From: Chloroflexota bacterium
GTDB lineage: Bacteria; Chloroflexota; Limnocylindria; Limnocylindrales; CSP1-4
DNA length: 20,098 bases
Assembly: GCA_015661135.1 (NCBI GenBank)
Contig: JACVXW010000026.1
Coordinates: forward strand, 449-20,546
Direction: 5' to 3'
A program made the position numbers and the translations under genes. Below the pieces are notes generated by a model, which saw only the letters and a program-made list of their open reading frames with translations, was not told the DNA's origin and searched no databases. Of this stretch, positions 13,802 to 20,098 are shown in pieces (position 1 is the stretch's first letter; the number at the start of each line of letters is the position of its first letter).

Positions 13802-15268
13802 ATGCGTGACCCACATCGAGAACCAGTTCGAGGCGAGGACCCGGGGGATGCGGACCGGCAACTTCTGGCGCGGGTCGCCCGCGGGGACGAGGTGGCGTTC
13901 ATGACGGTCTACGATCGGCACGCGGACGCGCTGTTCGGGACGGCCTTCCGATTCCTGCACGACCGCGACGCCGCCGCCGAGGTCGTCCAGGAGACGTTCC
14001 TGTCGCTCTGGCGGCGGGCCCGGCAGTTCGATGCCGACGCCGGCTCGCTCGCCGGCTGGCTCATGGGAATTGGACGGAACCAGGCCATCGACCGCCTCCG
14101 GGCCGAGGCCAGACGCCCACGGGCCGTGTACGCCTGGGCCGGTGACGCCGATTCGCCCGACGCCGCGGACCTCCTTGACTCGGCGAGTCGACGCGCGGGC
14201 CGGTCGGTAGGCGGCGACCCGGAACTCGAGCTGGATCGGCGATGGACGCGGGCGCTGGTCCGGACCACCTTGTCGGAGATGCCGCGCGACGAGGTGGAGG
14301 TGGTCGTGCTGGCTTACGACCGGGCCATGAGCCAGTCGGAGATCGCGGACCACCTCGGCATCCCGATCGGGACCGTGAAGTCCCGCACCCGGCGCGCCCT
14401 TGCGCGGCTCCGGGTCGGGCTGGCCGATGTCCCCCACGAGCGGCTCGCCGACCTCGCGCTGGACCCCGGCGCGCTGGATCGGTTGGGATCGCCAGTGACC
14501 GACCCGCTCGCAGCGCACATCGAGACCTGCGAGTCGTGCAGCGCGGAGGTGCGCGTGTGGCGGGCGACCCAGGCGAGCCTGGGATCCGCCCGCGGTGTGG
14601 GCATGGATCGGGTCGAACTGGGCGACCTGGCGGGCGAGGAACCCATCCCGGCGCCTGCGTTGCTCCGCGGCTCGGTCCTCCAGGCAGTGCGAGAGGATCG
14701 CGAGTACCGGCCCGGGGGATTGGCCACGCCCTCGCCCTCGCCCTCGCCGCTCCTCCCGCCCGCGCATCGCTCCCTCGCGAGGCCGGCGGCCCGGCGGCTC
14801 CTTGCCCTCGTCGCCGTGCTCGGGATCGTCGCCGTGGGCACCAGCCTCCTCGTCGGCCAGGCGGGACGGCTGGATGAGGCACGTCGCCAGACCCTGGCCC
14901 TCCAGGCGGTCGCGGCAACCCTGGACCGGGTCCTCCAGGATCCCGGGCATCGCGTCGTCAACCTGCTGGGCGCCGACGGCGTGGCTCGCGGCACGATCTC
15001 CTGGTCCAGCCGGGACCTCGTCGTCCTGACGACGGCCCTCGAACCGCCCCCGCCGGATCGGATCTATCGATGCTGGGTGGAGCTTGGTGGCACGCGCTCT
15101 CCCGTCGGCCAGATGTGGTTCGCCGGGGACACCGCGTTCTGGACGGGCTCGCTCGACGAGTGGGCCACGATCTCGTTCACTGACGGCGAGAGGTTTGGCG
15201 TCAGCCTGGAGCCCGCCGCGGGCTCGGTCGGGAATCCGGCCATCCTCGCTGCCGACTTCGGCGGCTGA
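13802..15268 (+). CDS. ECF sigma factor fused to a membrane-anchored zinc-finger/RskA-type anti-sigma factor
   Basis: 488 residues from the ATG at 13802 (an in-frame TTG at 13772 would add ten). Residues about 19-101 are sigma region 2 (FLHDRDAAAEVVQETFLSLW). Residues about 146-205 are region 4, with the helix-turn-helix SQSEIADHLGIPIGTVKSR (177-195). Then comes an HxxxCxxC zinc motif (H239, C243, C246) of anti-sigma (zf-HC2) type, a Pro/Ser linker (309-320), one membrane segment (331-352) and an extracytoplasmic C-terminal domain (about 385-488) resembling RskA C-terminal domains (GRPP-like VVLTTALEPPPPDRIYRCW). Usually sigma and anti-sigma are separate proteins encoded as neighbours. Here both are in one uninterrupted frame, so the sigma is tethered to the membrane and release would need proteolysis. 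The upstream cupredoxin suggests a redox or copper signal; that is inference. Confidence 0.88.
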   Translation: MRDPHREPVRGEDPGDADRQLLARVARGDEVAFMTVYDRHADALFGTAFRFLHDRDAAAEVVQETFLSLWRRARQFDADAGSLAGWLMGIGRNQAIDRLRAEARRPRAVYAWAGDADSPDAADLLDSASRRAGRSVGGDPELELDRRWTRALVRTTLSEMPRDEVEVVVLAYDRAMSQSEIADHLGIPIGTVKSRTRRALARLRVGLADVPHERLADLALDPGALDRLGSPVTDPLAAHIETCESCSAEVRVWRATQASLGSARGVGMDRVELGDLAGEEPIPAPALLRGSVLQAVREDREYRPGGLATPSPSPSPLLPPAHRSLARPAARRLLALVAVLGIVAVGTSLLVGQAGRLDEARRQTLALQAVAATLDRVLQDPGHRVVNLLGADGVARGTISWSSRDLVVLTTALEPPPPDRIYRCWVELGGTRSPVGQMWFAGDTAFWTGSLDEWATISFTDGERFGVSLEPAAGSVGNPAILAADFGG

Positions 15269-15313
15269 CGGGCGGTCCGCGCCCCGCCTTCATCGCGCCG
15301 GCAGCGCTCGCGC

Positions 15314-16831
15314 TCAGCCCCCGCGGCGGCGGTTGTGGCGGCGCCCGGCTGCGTCGTCCACGAGGGCAACGGGTTCCGGCGCCGGCGCCACGTACGGCAG
15401 CACGGTCTGCTCCCGAAGGCCGCTCACGATGATCCGGTCCAGCTCCTCAACGGCGCGCGGGTCCGTGTCTACCGGCTGGTAGGCGGCGAGGCGGCGATCT
15501 ACCTCCGCGGTCGCCCGGGCCGCCGTGTCCGGGGCGCCGGCCTTGACCCAGTTCTCGCGGTTGTCGCGCTCCCAGACCCGGCTGGGCAGGTGGAGGGTCG
15601 TGGGCCAGTGGGCCGTGGTGTGCTCGGCCATGATCAGGTGCTGGTCCCGCAGCAGGTGCTCGAGGAGCCCATCAATCGGCAGGTCGCCCACCGGCGCGAC
15701 CTCGCGAACGAAGTGGAGGACCTGGGCACAGACCTCGTCATCGAAGACGAGCTTTGGCAGTGAGAACACCAGGAGGTAATCCAGCATCCCCGGCCCGGAC
15801 ACGCTGTTCACGCCGGCGAGCGCGGCCAACAGGGCGCTGCCGAAGGTCTCCGCCCCGGCCTGGGCGTCGAGGAGCTTGGTGTACGACTGGCACGGCAGGT
15901 TCAGGGCCTTGGCGACCTCGACGTACGCCACGTCCAGCTGGAGCGCCTCGATCGCCGCCATCGGGGAGCTGGCGATCTTCATGTGGAACGTGGCCGGCGC
16001 CCCGCCGAACAGTACCGGCGCGCCCGGCCGGATGACCTGGGCCATCGTGATCCCGGCGAGGACGTCGATCGTGTGGAAGATCGTCGCCCCGACGGTCGTC
16101 ACCGGGGCGATCAGTCCCTGCAGGGTCACCGGCACGATCTCCACCGGAATGCCGGCCTCCACGCAGTCGATCAGGTTCTGGCAGGAGTCCTCGCTGTACC
16201 GGAAGTTGCCGCTCGCGGTGATCGTGAAGATGGCCATCGGGCGCTCGATGAGGTCGGCCCGGTCGCGCCGGAAGAGCTGCTGCATCTCCACCATGCGCAG
16301 GACGCCATGCTCCGTGAACGCGCCCGACACGATCGGCCGTTTCGAGTTCGTGAGGGCCAGCCGCAGGCGCCAGGCGTCGGAGACGTCTGCCTCGATGTCG
16401 TCGTTCGTGGAGAAGGCGGTCGCGAGATAGGCGATGTGCGGCAGGCCATCGGCGAGCCGGACGTACTCCACGAAGTCGGTCGTGTTGGCCAGCCGGACCT
16501 CGCCGGTCCGATGGTCCATGACCTTGAGCCCGGACGAGCCCGGCACGAAATGGACCCGATCGCCACCGAGGTCTGCATGGGGATTACCGTCGCGATCGTG
16601 CAGGACGAAGGATCGCGGAGCGGTCCTGATGGCCTGTTCCACCACCTCTTGTGGGAAGAGCACGCGTTCGCCCCGGACGTCCAGCGGGAGGCCGTGCTCC
16701 TGGAGCCGGCGGCGCAGCTCGGCGCCACGAACCTCGATGCCGGTCGTGGCGAGGACGCGCATCGCCTCGTCGAGGATGCGGCCGATGAGGGCGGGCTCGA
16801 GCACACGAATGGTGGGGCGCATCACGTCCAT
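15314..16831 (-). CDS. Second MttB-family (trimethylamine/betaine methyltransferase-like) protein, intact and divergent
   Basis: 505 residues from the ATG at 16831; an ATG three codons later is an alternative, and neither has a strong ribosome binding site. The order LDEAMRVLATTGIEV (20-34), VHFVPGSSGLKVMDH, ITASGNFRYSEDSCQNL, VEIVPVTLQGLIAPVTTVG and the following FGGAPATFHMK segment match the MttB superfamily TIM barrel. There is no in-frame amber codon. The late region has EHTTAHW (436-442) where close MttB relatives have a GPGGHFxxxxHT-type segment, so the match to the catalytic end is partial. It is convergent with the sigma fusion gene, which ends 45 bp away, and is not in an operon with a corrinoid protein. 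Substrate unknown. The C-terminus ends in an Arg/Gly-rich stretch. Confidence 0.85.
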   Translation of the reverse strand: MDVMRPTIRVLEPALIGRILDEAMRVLATTGIEVRGAELRRRLQEHGLPLDVRGERVLFPQEVVEQAIRTAPRSFVLHDRDGNPHADLGGDRVHFVPGSSGLKVMDHRTGEVRLANTTDFVEYVRLADGLPHIAYLATAFSTNDDIEADVSDAWRLRLALTNSKRPIVSGAFTEHGVLRMVEMQQLFRRDRADLIERPMAIFTITASGNFRYSEDSCQNLIDCVEAGIPVEIVPVTLQGLIAPVTTVGATIFHTIDVLAGITMAQVIRPGAPVLFGGAPATFHMKIASSPMAAIEALQLDVAYVEVAKALNLPCQSYTKLLDAQAGAETFGSALLAALAGVNSVSGPGMLDYLLVFSLPKLVFDDEVCAQVLHFVREVAPVGDLPIDGLLEHLLRDQHLIMAEHTTAHWPTTLHLPSRVWERDNRENWVKAGAPDTAARATAEVDRRLAAYQPVDTDPRAVEELDRIIVSGLREQTVLPYVAPAPEPVALVDDAAGRRHNRRRGG

Positions 16832-16981
16832 GGTGGCGCCGCGGGCTTGACGGCGCACGCCCACGTTGCGCGTGATGGTCCGGCTGGTTCCGCCAGGCGA
16901 CCTGGGCACGGCCCGGCCGGAGCGTTGCAGCCCGCCGCGGCTCGAGGGTTCGGCTACGCTTCGGCGTCTGGGAGGGTAAGC

Positions 16982-17569
16982 GTGAGCAAGGGTCGACTCG
17001 AGGCGTTCAGCGACGGCGTGATCGCCATCCTCATCACGATCATGGTCCTCGAGTTGAAGGTGCCCCACGGCGCCTCGCTTACGGATCTGGAGCCACTCGG
17101 TCCCGTCTTCTTCAGCTACATCCTCAGCTTCGTGGTCCTCGGAACGTACTGGAACAACCACCATCACCTGCTCCAGGCCAGTCGCGTGGTGGGCGGCCGC
17201 GTGCTCTGGGCGAACCTCCACCTGCTGTTCTGGCTGTCGCTGTTCCCGTTCATCACCGCCTGGATGGGCGAGAACGCGTTCGCGCCGGTCCCGACCGCGA
17301 TCTACGGTGCGGTCATGGCGCTTGCCGCCATGGCTTTCTACGTCCTGATTCGAACGCTGGTCGGCGTTCCTGGTCAGTCGGAGGCCCTCGGCGTCGCCAT
17401 GCGTCGTGACTGGAAAGGCCGCGTCTCGATGATTGCCTTTGCGATCATGGCGCCGGTCGCCCTTGTGGCGCCGCTGCTCTCGCTCGGCGTCTACATCGCC
17501 GTTACGGCGCTCTGGTTCGTCCCCGATCGGCGCATGGAACGCGCCCACGGCGAGGCCGGCAGGGGTTGA
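16982..17569 (+). CDS. TMEM175 / DUF1211 family membrane protein (potassium channel-like)
   Basis: 195 residues from the GTG at 16982, with GGGAGGG 6 nt upstream. The N-terminal RLEAFSDGVIAI (5-16) is the RxxxFSDGVxAI signature of the TMEM175 family, followed by hydrophobic segments. YWNNHHHLL (57-65) is the second conserved motif (NHH). About six membrane segments in total fit the bacterial length of roughly 200. By family knowledge bacterial TMEM175 proteins form potassium-permeable tetramers in the inner membrane. It is divergently arranged to the MttB-like gene, with about 150 bp between. Physiological role in this organism unknown. Confidence 0.92.
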   Translation: MSKGRLEAFSDGVIAILITIMVLELKVPHGASLTDLEPLGPVFFSYILSFVVLGTYWNNHHHLLQASRVVGGRVLWANLHLLFWLSLFPFITAWMGENAFAPVPTAIYGAVMALAAMAFYVLIRTLVGVPGQSEALGVAMRRDWKGRVSMIAFAIMAPVALVAPLLSLGVYIAVTALWFVPDRRMERAHGEAGRG

Positions 17570-17575
17570 GTCGCG

Positions 17576-17617
17576 CCCCGCGCCCGCCGCCCCGCGCCCG
17601 CCGCCCCGCGCCCGCCG
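17576..17617. repeat. 14-bp tandem repeat, three exact copies
   Basis: CCCCGCGCCCGCCG occurs three times in a row (17576-17589, 17590-17603, 17604-17617), a few bases after the stop of the TMEM175-like gene. Confidence 0.9.
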
Positions 17618-17833
17618 CTTATCGTCAGGGCCGGGGATGGCTGTGCGTGACACTCACAATTCAGGGCGGGAACGGGCCCGACCGCGGGACGAAGGCTGCG
17701 TGCCCGGCACGGTTTCGTGGTCAGCGGCACCACTCGTGCGTGCCGCGCACGGACGCAAGGTGAGTCCAGTACTGAGCGCGGCTCCGGCCTCGACTCTTGT
17801 GTCCGTTCGGCCCTGCGGCGCTGTCCAACGTCG

Positions 17834-17857
17834 AGAATTGTGGTTGCTGAACACGCC
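17834..17857. repeat. Degenerate third copy of the AATTGTGG-core repeat
   Basis: On the plus strand it reads AATTGTGGTTGCTGAACACG, the reverse complement of which matches the core of the repeats at 8861 and 8933 at 17 of 24 positions. Both homes are long intergenic gaps. Chance similarity cannot be excluded. Confidence 0.45.
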
Positions 17858-17960
17858 CCGCGCCGCGCCCGGTCCGCGCCACTCAGCGCCGCCCCGCCGC
17901 GCCCCCGCGCCGCGGCCCGCTGAGAGCAAATCCACCCTGTTCCGCCGGGTCGCCGCGCGG

Positions 17961-17966
17961 TAGAGT
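17961..17966 (+). promoter_or_regulatory. Candidate -10 element (TAGAGT) of the permease operon
   Basis: TAGAGT would place transcription start at about 17973, exactly where the inverted repeat at 17974-18024 begins. The leader would be about 70 nt. No clear -35. Confidence 0.35.
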
Positions 17967-17973
17967 CGCGCTG

Positions 17974-18024
17974 ACGGACCGCCCGGTTGCGCTCGCGCCC
18001 ATCTGAGCGGCGGGCGCGGTCCGT
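17974..18024 (+). promoter_or_regulatory. Structured 5' leader hairpin next to the permease ribosome binding site
   Basis: ACGGACCGC (17974-17982) pairs perfectly with GCGGTCCGT (18016-18024), closing a loop with further pairing (GCTC with GAGC, CCG with CGG). The stem is followed at once by GGAGGAGGG, the ribosome binding site of the gene at 18043. It may regulate translation. It does not match guanidine-I, -II or -III or other riboswitches I know. Confidence 0.45.
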
Positions 18025-18042
18025 GGAGGAGGGTGTTTCGGG

Positions 18043-19497
18043 ATGGCAGGATCCGCGAGCGCGAGCGCCGCCGGTGTCGGCGGCATCGAGACCCGTTCCA
18101 TCGACTACGTGCCGGAGAGTGAGCGGCACGGCAAGGTCTGGCAGCAGGGGCCGTTCTGGTTCCTGGGCAACTTCCAGTTCTTCACGATCTTCCTCGGGTT
18201 CACCGGCCCGGCGTTCGGGCTGTCGATGGTCCAGACGATCGTCGCCGGCACCCTCGGGATCGCTTTCGGCACACTGTTCATGGCCTTCCACGCGACCCAG
18301 GGCCCGCACCTGGGCCTGCCCCAGATGATCCAGTCGCGCGCGCAGCTCGGCTATCGCGGCGTGATCGTCGCCCTGTTCGGGTCGTTCGTGACGTTCATGC
18401 TCTTCAACGTCGTTGACGTGATCCTGCTGAGCGGCGGGCTCAACGGCATCTTCGGCTGGGACCTGACGGTGATCGCGATCGGCACGACCGTCATCGCCGC
18501 GGCGCTCGCGATCTACGGGCACGACCTGCTCCACCGGGTTTTCCGGGCCCTGCTCTACATCTCGCTCCCGCTGATGCTGATCCTCACGGTCGCGATCGTG
18601 ACGGGCGGCGTGTCCGGTTCCCCGGCACCCGCTGGCGAGTTCACCATCGCGGCCTTCGTCGCCCAGTTCATGGCCGCGGCGGCCTACAACATCACCTACG
18701 CGCCGTACGTATCCGACTACTCGCGCTACATGCCGCGGTCAACCAAGACCGGCCCGATCGTGTGGTCCGTCTTCCTCGGCGCGGCGGGCTCTGCCGTCTG
18801 GCTGATCGCCATCGGGGCGTGGCTGGCAACGAACCTCGCGGCCGTCGATCCGCTCGTCTCGCTGCGCGACGCGGGCGACCTCCTGTTCGGTGGCTTCGGT
18901 TCCGCGCTCGCGATCATGTCCGTCCTGGCCCTCGTGGCGACGATGGGCATCAACGCCTACAGCGCGATGCTTTCGACCGTCACCGCGATCGACTCACTCC
19001 GCCCGATCAAGCCGACGCGGACGCTGCGCATCGCGACCATCACGGTCCTCGCGGTCGCATGGGTCCTCGTCGCCATCAACTTCCCGGGCGATGCCATCGG
19101 CGCCCTGTTCAGCAGCCTCGTCGTGATGCTGTACCTGTTGGTGCCGTGGACGGCGATCAACCTCGTCGACTACTTCTTCGTGCGCCGCGGGCGGTACGCG
19201 ATCCTCGACCTGTTCACGCCGAGCGGGATCTACGGCAGCTGGGGCCGGCGCGGCCTCATCTCCTACTTCGTCGGCCTCGCCTCCATGATCCCGTTCGTCT
19301 ACATCCCGGCCGGGTTCACGGACGAGCCCATCGTGGGGCCGATTGCCACACAGCTCGGCGGCACGGACATCTCGGCCGTCGTCGGCCTGGTGGTATCGGC
19401 CCTCGTGTACTTCGCGCTGACGAGGTCGCTCGATGTCGCCGGGGAGGGACCGGCGATCGACGCGAGCGAGCGGACGATCGCCGAGACCATGCCGTGA
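18043..19497 (+). CDS. NCS1-family permease (nucleobase/purine-cytosine permease type)
   Basis: 484 residues with about 12 membrane segments. The cytoplasmic N-terminus (to about 38) leads into WFLGNFQFFTIFLG and GPAFGLSMVQTIVAGTLGIA, then GPHLGLPQMIQSRAQLGYRG (about 87-106), a segment characteristic of NCS1 transporters. Later come ITYAPYVSDYSRYMPR and a VPWTAINLVDYFFVRRGRYAI segment, both family hallmarks. It would import a nucleobase, hydantoin, thiamine-like or guanidino compound with a cation. A GGAGGAGGG site lies 9-10 nt upstream. Its stop overlaps the next gene by 4 bp, and a ureohydrolase starts two genes on, which points to a nitrogen-rich, perhaps guanidino, substrate. The exact substrate cannot be read from sequence. 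Confidence 0.93.
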   Translation: MAGSASASAAGVGGIETRSIDYVPESERHGKVWQQGPFWFLGNFQFFTIFLGFTGPAFGLSMVQTIVAGTLGIAFGTLFMAFHATQGPHLGLPQMIQSRAQLGYRGVIVALFGSFVTFMLFNVVDVILLSGGLNGIFGWDLTVIAIGTTVIAAALAIYGHDLLHRVFRALLYISLPLMLILTVAIVTGGVSGSPAPAGEFTIAAFVAQFMAAAAYNITYAPYVSDYSRYMPRSTKTGPIVWSVFLGAAGSAVWLIAIGAWLATNLAAVDPLVSLRDAGDLLFGGFGSALAIMSVLALVATMGINAYSAMLSTVTAIDSLRPIKPTRTLRIATITVLAVAWVLVAINFPGDAIGALFSSLVVMLYLLVPWTAINLVDYFFVRRGRYAILDLFTPSGIYGSWGRRGLISYFVGLASMIPFVYIPAGFTDEPIVGPIATQLGGTDISAVVGLVVSALVYFALTRSLDVAGEGPAIDASERTIAETMP

Positions 19498-19949
19498 CCG
19501 ACGCGCGCACCGATGTCCGCGCCGGTGCGGTCGCCGCTCGCAGCGATGCCCGCGCGCAGGTGATGGAGGCGGCGGCCGCACTGGTCGCCGCCTACGGCTC
19601 CCACGACGTCGAGGGCTACTTCGGTGCGTTCGCGACGGACGCGACGTTCATCTTCTATACGACGCCGCGGGTCCTCGGCTCGCGTGCGGCGTACGAGAAC
19701 GAGTGGCGGTCGTGGGAAGCGGGGGGCTTCCACGTCCTGGAGTGCCGGTCGCTCGAGGGCCACGTCCACATGCTCACCGACGACATCGCCGTGTATGCAC
19801 ATCGGGTGCGGACGCGGATCCGGGACGCTGACGGCGAGCACGACCTGGCGGAGCGCGAATCGATCGTCTTCCGGCGCGAAGCGGACGGTCGCTGGCTCGG
19901 CGTCCACGAGCACCTCTCGGCCGAACCGGCGAAGCCGGCGGAATCATGA
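19494..19949 (+). CDS. NTF2/SnoaL-like small protein
   Basis: 151 residues from the GTG at 19494, overlapping the permease stop (GTGA). It has an N-terminal helix region (about 18-35), then AYGSHDVEGYFGAFATDATFIFYTT-like residues, LGSRAAYENEWRSW (61-74), and a beta-rich end with ERESIVFRREADGRWLGVHEHLS. This layout is typical of the NTF2-like superfamily (SnoaL/DUF4440/calmodulin kinase association-domain type), which forms cone-shaped cavities for small ligands or dimer interfaces. Its context between a permease and a ureohydrolase suggests a role in handling the same substrate, but function is unknown. It ends with an ATGA overlap with the next gene. Confidence 0.88.
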   Translation: MTDARTDVRAGAVAARSDARAQVMEAAAALVAAYGSHDVEGYFGAFATDATFIFYTTPRVLGSRAAYENEWRSWEAGGFHVLECRSLEGHVHMLTDDIAVYAHRVRTRIRDADGEHDLAERESIVFRREADGRWLGVHEHLSAEPAKPAES

Positions 19950-20098
19950 GCGATCCCGTCGGGCCGCCGAACGCGCTGAAGGTGCCCCGGTTCACCGGCC
20001 CGGACACGTTCGCCCGGCTGCCGCGGCTCGACGACGTCGGCACGGCCGCCGTCGCGATCGTCGGCGTGCCGTTCGATTCCGGCGTCTCGTACCGGAGC
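19946..20098 (+). CDS. Ureohydrolase (agmatinase/arginase/guanidinase family), N-terminus only
   Basis: Only 51 residues are in the window. The ATG at 19946 overlaps the stop of the previous gene (ATGA). The text FARLPRLDDVG (22-32) and VAIVGVPFDSGVSYR (36-50) is the characteristic N-terminus of the agmatinase/ureohydrolase family, manganese- or nickel-dependent enzymes that release urea from guanidino compounds. The metal-ligand motifs lie beyond the window. Possible substrates by family are agmatine, guanidinobutyrate, guanidinopropionate, formiminoglutamate or guanidine. Translational coupling with the permease suggests uptake and hydrolysis of one compound. Confidence 0.85.
   Translation, partial: MSDPVGPPNALKVPRFTGPDTFARLPRLDDVGTAAVAIVGVPFDSGVSYRS

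Larger units (their letters stand above)
17570..18042. other. Gene-free region: tandem repeats, dispersed repeat copy and structured leader
   Basis: No convincing gene on either strand. From left to right it holds a 14-bp tandem repeat (17576-17617), a GC-rich stretch, a degenerate copy of the 34-bp repeat (17834-17857) and the promoter and leader of the permease gene. No RNA family recognised. Confidence 0.6.

Noticed and set aside
16925..16960. TTGCAG and TACGCT as a promoter for the TMEM175-like gene
   Set aside because: The spacer is 24 bp, too long for a standard promoter; the -10 alone is not strong enough to annotate.
17960..18042. Guanidine riboswitch in front of the permease-ureohydrolase operon
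   Set aside because: The leader lacks the ykkC core and the paired ACGR-loop hairpins of guanidine-II, and does not match the guanidine-III pseudoknot; only an unassigned hairpin is seen.

Overview
The window is about 20 kb of very GC-rich, densely coded bacterial DNA. It has genes on both strands, short intergenic gaps, GTG as well as ATG starts, and no rRNA, tRNA, CRISPR array or transposase that I could find. The gene mix suggests an uncultivated, probably free-living soil or freshwater member of the Chloroflexota (Limnocylindria/Ellin6529-like): several MttB-family methyltransferases, a KamD-like protein, a fused ECF sigma/anti-sigma protein, apparently leaderless promoters, and c-di-GMP riboswitches in front of small exported proteins. 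That assignment is inference from gene content and composition, not a measured result.

Layout. (1) 1-6367, minus strand: a partial DUF2723/TMEM260-type membrane protein; two paralogous small exported proteins, each behind its own cyclic-di-GMP-I (GEMM-I) riboswitch; a membrane-bound GGDEF-EAL protein; and a UPF0173-type metallo-hydrolase. (2) 6414-8844, plus strand: a polytopic membrane protein of unknown function, a class I O-methyltransferase and a fused MoaD-MoaE molybdopterin synthase, probably one operon. (3) 8845-9269: a gene-free region with a 34-bp direct repeat and 19-bp tandem repeats. (4) 9270-12381, plus strand: a KamD-like (lysine 5,6-aminomutase alpha-type) protein followed 2 bp later by an MttB-family methyltransferase that is broken by a small internal deletion. 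(5) 12827-15268, plus strand: a small unknown protein, a cupredoxin lipoprotein and a single-polypeptide ECF sigma/anti-sigma fusion. (6) 15314-16831, minus strand: a second, intact and divergent MttB-family protein. (7) 16982-17569, plus strand: a TMEM175/DUF1211 channel-like protein. (8) 17570-18042: a gene-free region with repeats and a structured leader. (9) 18043-20098, plus strand: an NCS1 permease, an NTF2/SnoaL-like protein and the start of a ureohydrolase, joined by 4-bp overlaps.

How the parts may work together. The clearest regulatory unit is the c-di-GMP locus. The GGDEF-EAL protein has the residues to make and break c-di-GMP, and immediately downstream lie two c-di-GMP-I riboswitches, each controlling a copy of the same exported protein family. 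The KamD-like/MttB pair and the second MttB-like gene suggest corrinoid-dependent amine or betaine metabolism, but no corrinoid protein and no KamE partner is present here. The last operon looks like uptake and hydrolysis of a nitrogen compound, plausibly a guanidino compound. I judge the riboswitch/exported-paralogue module, the sigma/anti-sigma fusion and the orphan KamD-like/MttB pair the most rewarding for follow-up.
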